From: Lucifuga dentata
Lineage: Eukaryota; Chordata; Actinopteri; Ophidiiformes; Bythitidae
NCBI GenBank assembly: GCA_014773175.1
Contig: VXCM01002594.1
Coordinates: 1 to 64,000 of the forward strand
Reading direction: 5' to 3'
Length of the DNA: 64,000 bases
Part shown: in pieces, positions 39,208 through 51,200 of the stretch
Layout of the letters: every line of letters starts with the position of its first letter
Numbering within the stretch: the stretch's first letter is position 1
Program-made: the position numbers and the translations under genes
The notes under the pieces: generated by a model
The model's input: the letters and a program-made list of their open reading frames with translations, nothing else
The model's database searches: none
Told to the model about the DNA's origin: nothing

Positions 39208-42200
39208 ATGCGTGCGCATGTTTTACAAAGCACAACATCATTAAAGAGATCAGACAGCAGAAACCCACAGGTAAGATAAGGCCAGCCTTGATGCAGGATG
39301 ACTGTTGCCATAGAAACCATAGTTCCTCAGGTCATCTAAAGGGGCCGAGATTTCCTCTCAGACTGAATACCAACAGCAATCATTAAGCAAAAGCCTGAAC
39401 TGAAGACAAACCGGTCTAAATCCAAACAACATATGACAGAGAGTGCTCTTAACCAACAGAGACTTGGAGCACGTGGGACGGTGTCTCACCATAGAGCGAG
39501 CCTCTGCTCCACCTCCCTGAGAAAACCTGTATGGAACTTGTGCAGAGGCTCCAAGGTGAAGAAGATGGTGTTCTTCAGAGACTCTGGAGTAGCCTCATCT
39601 TGTCCTACAGCACTCCGGAAAGACTGAAAGGAGAAACACACAAACCTGCATCAGAACTCACACACTTCTACACAGTAAAATACAGGGTTCTCAGATTGTG
39701 GTACGTGTACCACCGGTGGTAGATTTTTTTTAGGTTGAAAATAGCACAACTTGTTCCATACGCAAACTATGTGTTTTTGTTCTATGAGAGTGTCAACAGC
39801 TACCTGATTAGCTAAATCAGGTGTGTTTAGCCAATCAAGATCTGAGAGGAACCAAGTCTTGACTGAGTAAACACACCTGATTTAGCTCATTGGGTGTGGG
39901 TACAACAGGGAGATATGGAAATTATGCAGTGCTTTGGTACTCAAGGAAGAAGACTGAGTTTCCCTGTCAGAGAATGCAGTCTTTCCAATCTGAGGTGAAA
40001 GGGACACGATGACACCATGATTAGCAATGCTAAAAGGATTTGAAACCATTTTCTGCCTCAGAACAGATAAAGCAATGATGTAATAAAGCTCATTGGACGT
40101 AAAAGGTCAGGAAAACTGTACAGTTGAACAAAGGTTTTAATTAAACAGCAGTGCAAACTTGATAGGCATCAATCATTTCAATACCCTGATTTTCTCATCT
40201 CAAACTTGGTAAAGAGTTCTTCACTCTCACAAATATTGACTGAGCTGTTTAAACCTAAGTATGGCACAGATTACTAACTATGCTAGTGTAGATTTCTTCA
40301 AGATGCTTCTAAAATTCATCCATCTGTGTTTCTGTTGCTGCGCCTCAGTCTTGTGATGTCTCTTAAATCCTTTAATTGCCAAGGGATGAAAGACAGAATC
40401 GATACCCCATCATTCTTAACACGACCATTTCATTAAGGAGAACCTGCTCAGATTGAAGTGAAACATAGCATGTTGTGCATTTGGGATCGGCTGATAAAAC
40501 TCGCTTTATTTAGCTGGGGTGAGAGGAAAGGGAAGTGAGCTTGAGGGAAGTGAGTGTTGCTAGAAGGGGTTGGTTGGGAAGACGACTGGAGGGCACCAGC
40601 TGTTGTTCAGATGACTTCATCCCCAACAGCAGCTCACAGCTGAAAAGAGACAAGGAAACGAGCCAAACCAAATATTTATGAGGTGCGTGAAAGGCTTCTC
40701 TGAACATTACAAGTGGGAAAAGCTGCAATGAAAAGGAGTGATGCATTTTCTCCATCTCAGGGCTTTCGCACAGCTTCGAATTTGCGGGGGAAGCAGCAGT
40801 ACCACACATTTAATATCCTGTTTTCTGTTACATTCCGCTGTGATATCATCAAATTAAAAAAGGTGTCCATGTGCTTGAAGACAGCCAATAAAATATAAAG
40901 GAAAAGACTGAGAGAGAGAGAGTCGGATACAGGGGAAACTTACATTTATCAAAATGTGAGTGTGGTACATGAATAAAAAATGAAGCCACATCCACCGTAA
41001 TATCCCTGTGTCACCACCTGAATGTGTTTGGTGGATGCTCTGCTTTGGAGCAGCTAACCGGAATAATGTTTTCTCCCTGGAGGACAGTGGAGGAGAAAAC
41101 AAACAGGAGAGCAATGGCAAGTGGACTTGTCCTGTCTTACCACAGTCACCACCTCCAGGTCCTTCACATACGTCCTTTCTGTGGTCAGCAGCTCCTTGGC
41201 TATGAAGTAGGCCCGATCTGTTGGGAACCTCTGCAAGTAGACACCAATATGTTCAACTAGTGCTTAATGCCTCAAAAGTTGTATTGCCTGTCTCCTAACC
41301 CATTTCTTAGAGATTTACTGGAAAGTGCACAACATCAGTCAGTTCTCCCAGAGGAGAATTATTTAGGACAGGTAATCTAGGTCCTGCGCTATTTTAAGTC
41401 TGACAGTAACAGTTTTGGAAAAACCTTGAGAATTGATACAACAAAACATCTTATCAGCATCGGGAGGTCCTCCCTGAATCACAAACCTTCCTCCGAACTT
41501 CATCTTCATCATCAGTGCGAACGCTGCTAGCGTCGTTGAGCAACGGGCTGGTGAGGGGGGACAGCTGTCGGCCACCGGGACTGTGACTGCCCAGGTCTAG
41601 AGACTTCTGACCGTTGACCATGCCTTGGGGGTGTACAGGGGACGCAGGCAGGTGAGGGCTGCTGGACCCCAAATCTAAATAGGGTCATCGAGCAATCAAA
41701 AATTAGAGGAAAGTGAATAAAACTGAAAACAAAAAAGGGACAAAAATAGACAAATAAGCTTGCATTGACCTACTTGAAGTACCAGGCATGTCATGTAAGA
41801 ATCAGCTGCAGAAAAATTGCTGAAGTTTAATTTCAAAGGTAACTGTCATGATTTTTTGACAAGTTAATTAAACTCTACAGCAGTGGTTCTCAAACTGAGC
41901 AAACCAGAATATCAAAGTATCTTCGACAGCTGAATTGAAATTGAGTACAGTATTTACAGTATGAATTGTCACAATAGCTGAATTTCAATAGATTTCAATT
42001 ATTTAGATATCAGAAATTTCAAGAGCCATCTGGCACACCACCAGGGAGTGCTTCAAGTACCACCAGGGGTACACATACCACAGTTTGAGAACCACTACTA
42101 TAAGTGTTTCACATTTCATTACCCTATATCAACTTTCACCAATCTAAGCTACAGCAAATGACAAACTATTTTCAAACATGCTTGACCCCAGTCCAGACGC

Positions 42201-45200
42201 CACTTCAGCCACACATTGATGAGGTCTAGCAGGGAGATTTGCCTTCAGAAAGTGAAAATCAGCCATGACTCACTCTGCTGTCCAGACAGCCTGGCCCTCA
42301 ATGTGCACGTAGACACATACTGCAGGACAATCAAGACGACTAACTTATGCTTGATGCCATCTATGCAGGTGACTTCACTGAGCTTAATTACTGTTAGAGC
42401 TGCAACTTTCCCACTATTCTCTGCTATCATCTCAGCTTTCACTCTCAGACACACTGATACACCTTGTGGTTGCCATGAGCTCAATGTACCAACAAAGTGA
42501 CAGTAGGATTTATTCTAAACACTGGAGAGGAAAGGTTGGGGAACCACAAACACACACAAAGCTACAACATTGCTGTGAATGAGAGTAGAAAAACCATGTA
42601 CAGACCACAAATCAACCACAACACTACAAGGAAGACAACGTGGAAGGTCTAGTAACTGATGATCAACATACTAGGTGAACATCATACTAAAAAGAAGATT
42701 CAGAAATCTCACTTCATTAAGGTCATCTTTATTATCTCTAGTACCACGTTAACTGTATACATTGTTAAAAGCCCAATCAAAGCCCAGAGAGTGTAAGTGA
42801 ATGGCAGAGAGAAAGAGAGAGGCAGAATCAACCTTATGACACTTTTGTTATGAAAGTGAATGAATACAAAACAGATTTCCATTCAATTCTTACTTGTACA
42901 AGTGACACAGTGAGTTGAAAAAAAACACTATTTTTTAGTTTGATCTGATGAGTTGCTAGACTTAAAATAAATATTATTTAACATTCAATTTTCCAATGTG
43001 ATGAAATTACAGTAAAGTGAATGAGTGCACTAAATGTATGGTACATCCATGCAATGTGCAACGTGCATTAGTGCAGCATGCATAGGAAAGAAACCCTGGA
43101 GGAATCCAGTTGTTGGAAACACAAACAAGTCTCGAATATAGACCTGGACTTTCAACCAGAATGACACACAGGTTTAAATTAGGTAAAAACAGGACTGGAT
43201 TGCAGTTTGATGAGCCAATGAACAGGCTGCTCCAAAATACAATAATTTGCCTTTGTGTTGCAGGTTATCAGTCCAGCTCTATGGAGCTTTGTGCACCAGA
43301 GATGATTCCCTTACACTGCAGTGATCCAGTATCTCCCGCTGATAAACACATCCTTACTTAGGCTTCACAGCGTTTAGGTTCATGTTCACAGTTCCTTTCA
43401 TCCACGAGATGCAGCTTTAATAATGTGCTTGCTGTATAAACCATGTTAAAACAACACATTATTTATACAACAAATCATTATGATTAGATATTGATTCAGG
43501 TGTCTAACTCCTATTTTACTATCAACCAGAAAAATCTCACAGTGGATATGCTGCATGATAACATGGCAGAGGAAGCTGACAGTGATGGATGAGCTCAGAG
43601 ACTTGGTGATTTGAGATGCCGCTCTTAAAACTGCCTTTCACATGCGCGTACTGCACAGCACGCATGAGCACATACTAAAACCTGCTGCTATCTTTCTTCA
43701 TTTTCCTGCAAGCTCCTGTCATGCTTATGCTGATATGTTATCTCCTGCCGTTTGACCTCTGCCTATACTTAACTGTTAGCTGGATCGTTGCAGTAAAGGG
43801 AACCTAAATACTGGTTATCTTTTTTTTTTTTTTTTTTTNTTTTTTTTTTTTTTTTTTACACACTATATAGTGAGTGACAGAACAGGTGCAGGTTAACATG
43901 CAGTTATAGTTGGAAAAAAAGAGACAAGATATGACACTTTCATGCTGACAGACCAACAGTGGTGACATTGGACAAAGAAAAAGAATTGCGACAGGAAGAT
44001 CGATACCTTTTTTTAATCAAATAAAATGGTGGAAAGACAAATAAACACAAGGACAAACAAAATTAATTTGAGAACTAGAGAAAAAAAAAGTAAAAGTGCA
44101 GTGTTAAAAAAGAATGCAAACTTTGCAATCTTTAGAAAAGGGAGAACATTTTGTGTGCTGAGCTGTAGGAGGGTTTGGCTTTGTGAGCGATGCCAATTAA
44201 TGCCTGAGATTCCAGCCATGACTCAGTTGCAATGGGAGGATAGTAGGTTTATAAGCCTTTGAGGTAGCCATTGTAAGCTACCATCGCAACTTCATCTAAA
44301 TAAAAATTACAGTTCACCTCAACCTGTCAATCCACTGACATGACATATGATCCTTTTTGATCATTCTTGATAAGTTCTATACTTCTGTAATATGTTCATG
44401 TCAACGTGCAACACACCCACACACACACCTGATTAGACGTATGCACAAAGTATGAGGCTGATGAGCATTTGGCCAGCATCCATATTTTGCAGTCTGTGGG
44501 TGTTGCCAGCTCAGGTGTGACACAGCTGGCCAACCAGAGTAGGCTTTTTGGTAGGAGCCTTAAAATGACAGTACCTAAAACAGCCTCAGTGTGCACAGCA
44601 GTGCTGCAACAAGGGAGAGCAGAGGAGCATCAATGTGGTAAACTGCAGAGGTTTCAAAATTGAGCCCTACATGAAAATAAGAACATGGAGTTCTGTAAAA
44701 TATGTTCCCTTTAAAAGAACAAACCGGTGATTTTGTATGTGTTCGAGCCCAATAAATACAATCAGCATACATGTTACGTCACTGCCAACCATTTTCCAAA
44801 ACATGCTACTGGAGCGGTAGATTTTTTTTTTCTATCTTCCACACTGTCATTTGACTCAATCAACTTGTAGAGACTTGAAACATTCTCAAGACAAGTAATC
44901 TATAACAGCAAACACAATGTCTATTAAATTTTTTTATTGGAGTTACTTAATTTAAGGATCCAACACAGAGCTGCATGGAAGAAAATGTGCCTCCACCAGG
45001 GAATATAGTCCCTGAGAAGATGGCTTTTACTGAGAAATTAAAATGACCGTGGTTTCTACATGCATACAGAGTGTGCGTAGCAGGTGAAACATTGCATTTT
45101 AAGGTAGGTATTTGACCTGAACATTTGATTTTGAAAGGCTAGGGCATTTGGAAAAATAACATAAACATAAAATATGATTTTACGTTTTGAAAAATGGCTG

Positions 45201-48200
45201 GCAGTAACATAAAGTCTATCCGGATAGCATTTATTTACCAAACATGCACTAGTATGGCCGGTTAAGTACAACTATTTGTCTATCCCTACTGCCTTTATGA
45301 GCTAAATATAAGTCATTGCTGGTAAAGAGCCAAAAAGTGCTGTAAACATTCACAATACTGAATACCGATCAGGTGCTCATGTTGGTATTTGCACCGTATC
45401 GATTCCACTCCAACATCAAATACCACAGAGAGAAGATTCTACTCTCACAACAGACACAAACTGAATACTGCAGAAATAGTCCCATAACTGCCTACAAATC
45501 CTACCACATTGTACACTGGCGTTACCTTTAAAACTCCACAACAAGTTAATCACAAGTACAAATAGAGAAAACCGCAAAGATTTACCAACTTCATCAATTT
45601 ATCTAATACAAAAAGTCTATGAACGTACAGAACGATAACTGTTCATAACTGAATTTCCCTTTCAGAAGATATAAGGCATCAGAGCTGAAGAAACCGAACT
45701 CAACATTCAATGGCTCAACAACAGACTCCATTCAAAAATGCAAGTCCTGTAACTCAGAGAATATGAAAATGTGCAACTGGGAAGATAAATTTTCTTTATC
45801 CTCAAGTTTGAAACATAAAAGAATACTAATTCTCTCTAGCAATAGCTTTCATCAATCAGCAGCGAATGAGTGTTACAATTGTAATATGGCACTGTAGCAT
45901 TCCTGAGAGGACGAGTTAATACAACCAGAAAACTGTGGGGTAAAAGGTTGTGGCTGTGCTTAAGAAGACAATAGTAAACATTCAGAATGGAGGGTGTTCC
46001 CCTAATAGAAATAATTACCCACTGGACACTGCTGCTGCTACACCTTAATGTCCAAACTGTACCAAACAGAAACCTTGTCAGGCTGTCTGCTAACAGCTGA
46101 ATATCTGTGCCCCATCCTCATCACTGAAAGCATGGCATCCATCCTCATCTGTCTCCTCATCCAGCTGTAGGCTGCCAAATGAGTATTTACTCCTGGGTAT
46201 AGGGGAAGTACTGTTGGCCTCTACTGAATTATTACACATCGTAGGGCTGCTGGAGTGGCCTCTATTGGTTTCCACCTCAGACTCACTGGACTCTGAACCA
46301 CTGGTGGAGCAATTATTTATTTGTACTGCACCTACATGTGGGACACCAGACTGCTCTATATGTTTCTGCACCCGACTGGTCCTAACCCGGGTTTTGCCCT
46401 GCACCGAGAGGCCATTGGCCACCATGCGGTGCTCTAAAGCAGCCATGCGCTCAGCGCAAGATAGGACAGGGGGTAGCTGGTGCACTGGTGAGGATCTTCC
46501 CTGGTTTGGGATGTAGGTGTCTCTGTTAGAGTGGTTACACATGTTGTGTGTGTAGGGAGAGTGGCTTGAGATTGGGGAGTAGCTGCTATGATGAGGAAGA
46601 CCGCCATCACTTCGAGGCCCATGAGGAATATTAATGCCACATTCTGCCACACCCACTTGAGGGGAAGCAGCGCTGGGGCCATTTTGCTCAGTACAACCGT
46701 GAGAACCTATTTGACTGAAGATGCCCCCCCCCCGACGTGACTAGCAGTGACACTCTTAGAACCCATCATATGTTGAGGACTGCTGCTGAGCTGCTCCCTA
46801 CTATGAGCACAGACTTCTGCCATCGTGCTATGGACGTGAATTTGGTCAGCCCTTTGGTATGACAGCTTGGCAGACTCGTCTATCTCCCTCAAGGCAGCTG
46901 AGGGTTTAGGAAGGGGAATCCTTGCAACGCATCCTATTCAGAAAGTGCTCTTGCAAAGCCTCATTTATTCTTCCAGTGCCAGACCCATACCGGAGCATGG
47001 CCTGCTCCATACAATTGTCATTAGTGTGAGACCTGCAAGCCTGGTCCCTTGCCTTGTCATATTCACTATCTATGTCCCTGCAGGAAATGTAGGGGTTAGA
47101 AAAGCTGCTGCCCTTCACAGCCCAAGATGTTGGACCTGTACTTGGATGCTCTGGGTGGGTTTGTCTGGTTGAGCCTTTCGCCTCTTCTGCTCCAGGCCTG
47201 CCCCCAGGCCGAGTTCTGTCCTCTCGGATATTTATCTGGCTGGAAGGGCTGGGTCTTGTCTGTGAGGCCAAGGGGTCTTCAGCACTCACCAACGCAGATT
47301 CCTTCCAGTGACGCCGAGGAGGAGAGTCAACTCTGTCCTCAGGAGCACCACTCTGGCAGAACGAGATGAGGCAGTCACATAATTTTTAATGAGAACACTT
47401 TATTCATGATTATGTTCAAGTCGATTATTAAAACTAACTAACCAGTGGCACTTGTAATTGACTAGTTCACTAAACTAAAGCTTTCTTTTGGTAAATTAAT
47501 ACACAATATAATGATCTTAAGATAGATATCTGTGCTGCTAAAGCTTTATGTGAACTGAAAACCCAAGACACTGACTTGTGTTGGCACTTCATGATGGCGT
47601 GGAGAAGGCAACGGAGACAGGCGGCTGTTGTGTTGGACCCGACTGTTATGTTGGACTCGGCTGTGTATTCTAGTAGAGAAAATGACAAAGGTCAGAGTTA
47701 TATACTCCAAGCACACTTGGCTACAGCAACTATGTCAGACTAGTCTGCAGTTTTTACCTTTCAAATGGGATCTTTTTATACTCAGACTCCTTCACATAAT
47801 CAATCACCTGCTTCTGTGTGCGACCGCTGCAGAGATAAGTACAGGAGAATTAATGAGGAGACATTCCAGCAGAGCTGTAGGAGATTGTAGCTGTTAAATA
47901 AAGGGCAGAAACTGCAATCTGTCTGTTGTCCCGGGATACAGTGAGCTAACTAGCAGTAGGAGTTCAAGGCAACTGGATCTGCTGTTTAGTCCTGAAGACA
48001 TTTTGCCATTGATCCAAGTAGCTTCTTCAGGTCTTCCTTAACTCTTCATTCAAACTGTCTGTCCCATGTAACCCAAGAAGTCACCTGGCTTAAGGTGTGA
48101 CTTTCAGAGGACAAATGCCAGTTTAACTACTTGGATGAGTGATGAAACTAAAAGTCCAGCTGCCTTGAACTACTACTGCTGGATATCCAATGACTTTGAT

Positions 48201-51200
48201 GACTGACAACCTACATAGAGATACAGTGAGCTGCTTTATAATTACTCTTCAAGCTCTTTCTACCTGAATCTGAAGGAGGAGCCTCGTGTAAAGAGCACAG
48301 GCTTGGGCTTGGGTTTAGGTTCTTCAAAGAGACGGAAGAAGGCGTGGTATTCAACACAGATCTTCCAGAAAACTTTACAGCAGTCCCTGCTGGCCATCAG
48401 AAACTCAAGGGTGTCCTGATACGAACTCTGGTGCAACAGGGACACAAAGTCAAAACTTACAGCATCATCCACAGAAGGGTTTTGCACTTTCAGTTTCCAC
48501 AATGTGGTCAAATGGCAAACTTACATTTAGATCTGGCCTCAGCTTGATAAGGAAGCGTTTCCTTTTGAAGCTCAGTTTACGCACTTTAGACCAGTTGAAG
48601 GCATTAATCTTTGTATGTCCCTGCAAAGATTAAGAATATAATTAACCTTCAACTCAGGCTATAATAAAAAATATAATATTTACAATTTTTTTCCACCAAA
48701 TGTATCTAATGTTTAAAATGATCAAACATAAAACTGTGATCTCACTTAAACCCACAGCATTTTCATAATCACATCCGAGACAGCCGATAAATTCTTACAC
48801 TAACAATCACTCACATTCCACCATGTGTCGACCCACAAACTAGTGCGATCACCTGAAAGACCAGGACACCGGTGTGTGCCACAGCCAGACTAAGCCTGGT
48901 GCCTTCACGGTCCTTGGCAGGGTGGAGACGAATGCCATACATCTCAAGCCTTCGTGCCACTTCCAGTAACTGATAGTCTGCTTCTGCTGGTGTCTGACCA
49001 CTAGGAACACACAAAACAATCATAAAAGTTTGTGTGTACTGTGTGGGTGTAGAAACAGGTCTTCAAGTTTTACAAAAGAGGAGGCAAACTGTAGTATTCA
49101 TCATACTTAAATCAAGAATGTTACTAATAAATGAAGTTGTGGTTTATGACCTCAATGTGTATCTTGCTAACTGAGATGAAAGATGAAATCCAAGTGGATC
49201 TGGGTTTCTCATATTTATCTGCTACCAGAGATTTTGGAGTGGCAGTCAGGGTGGAAGGAGAGTGGACATATGCTAAGCAACTTTCCTAATTCCTATGAGT
49301 GGATAAGCCTTCATGTTTCTTTTGTGTGGTGCTTAATATGGATTTAAGTCTTGGCATGGCACCCAGCCAGAAAAGCTGTGGTTACAGTTATCAACTAAGA
49401 AAGCCTTGGGGAGCAAGCCAAAGAGAACAGTCAAAGATAATGGAGCTCCTTTCATGTAACAGTCGTCTGCTGAGCGTCCACCTCTGTCGTAATCCATTGT
49501 AGTGTAGCGGTGAGACGAGGGCTGGCAGAGGTTTGGTTCACATTCAAACATATGCACTGATTAGGGCATAATAAGGGAAGATGCTGGGAGGAAATCTGGA
49601 AGTACTAATGTGCATCACAAAGAATGCCACTCCAAACAAGAGTTGTAGCTACGTGGTTTTGGCCGGTTCAATCAGACCAGGGTTCTTTCCTCCTTGGTAC
49701 AGCTTGTTTGGGCAGACAGCAACTGCACTCAGATTTGCACCAAAAAACATTAGAAGATGTAGTCTCAGCGAACTCTGGAGCTCATCTATGGTGTGAACAT
49801 GAACATGATCAACTTCTAAAACCAGGACTAGGTGCACATGGTTAAAGTTAAGTAAACTGCACATTTGATTACCCATAGAATCTGAAATGGATGTTGTGAA
49901 AATGTTATAAAATATCAATATTATTTACATAATAAATAAAAGGTTAGCACGTCTTTAAGAGAAAAAGGACTCAAAAATAGTAGCAGACAATCCCATATTC
50001 ACCCCTGGGCAAAGGCTGTAAAACAGCTTACAGAGACTCGATTTTCTTAGCTGTTGTATGATAAAGAATTCCACCAAGTGCTTTGAGAAAGAGCCTATTC
50101 ATTCGGTGTCTGGTTTCCTAGAAGTGTCACTTGCATTCTAAAACTTCCCTCGGGACATGCACGAGGTCTGAGTCAAACTTTTCCCTTTTCACGGGTGAAC
50201 AGAATAATTTGTTTTCAGCCACAGCTTGATTGACTTTATGACAGAGCTAAAAAGGACGAGTATTGAATCGAAGGAATGCCTTGCTTTAAAATTGTGCAGC
50301 ACACAGCCTTTAACCAAAAGCACTCCAGTCTAAGCAACTCACATGTTCTTTGAGTGAAACTCCATTATCTTATCCATCAGAGCCATTTGATCTGGGATGT
50401 AGTTGTTATTGAGGAGGTGTGACCGGCACTGACTCTCCTCAAAGTCCCCAATCTCAGCTGAAAAGAGAGAGACAAGACAAGACACAGCTCATGTTATTCC
50501 AGCAAAAATAGTGAGAACACAATCTGCCTGATACATCATAGGTTGACAAAAATTATACAGAAGATATTCATTTGCATGATATACAGTATAAAGACACAAG
50601 GCTTCACAGATCTTCATTGGCACATGGGCTGTCTTTGATCACTGTTCTGACAGATTCTATGGTAACAAATCACAGCTTAGACATAGCAGCTCTGTAGCAG
50701 TATGTAGGTAATCAATTTGCAAAGCTGCGAAGTGTGTTATATGCCAATGTTTGAGGATAAGCTCTGTGTAAAAATTTTTTCAAAGACAGTTATCTGCGCT
50801 GTTGGCTCTGGTTTCTTGAGCTATAAAAGGAAACAGTCATGGGACTTACACTGGATAATATGGGAAACCAGCAAAGCGGCACTGCTGTCATTGCAGGTCA
50901 GTTGTCCACAAGCCAGATCCTGTTTGATCTGAAGGGCAAACAGGTACCTGGACAAGGCACAAACAAAATCAGCTTTAACGGGATTCAGCAGGATAGATAT
51001 GGATCTGGACCTCTGGATCAGCTCAAAAACACAATGTACTGCATAATTCAAACAGGAACTCAAAGGCAATTGCATTTAAGGTTTAATTAACTGAAACCAT
51101 GCATACAAAATATCCAGGCTTTTCTTAATTGTACACAAGACTTGCAAGACTGCAAAAAGTTTGCTCAGCTGCACAATTTTCATTGAGTAATTTATAATCC

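Noticed and set aside
46434..46682. Minus-strand frame [13 protein letters not shown]... as a separate gene
   Set aside because: It overlaps the FRMD7-like frame in a different phase and has no similarity or splice context.
47289..47352. Strong GTGAGT donor at 47289 as the end of the farp1 linker exon
   Set aside because: It would leave phase 0, but the next exon (41674) needs one leftover base. Splicing near 47136 fits the phase and recreates the conserved PST...SSPHL junction.
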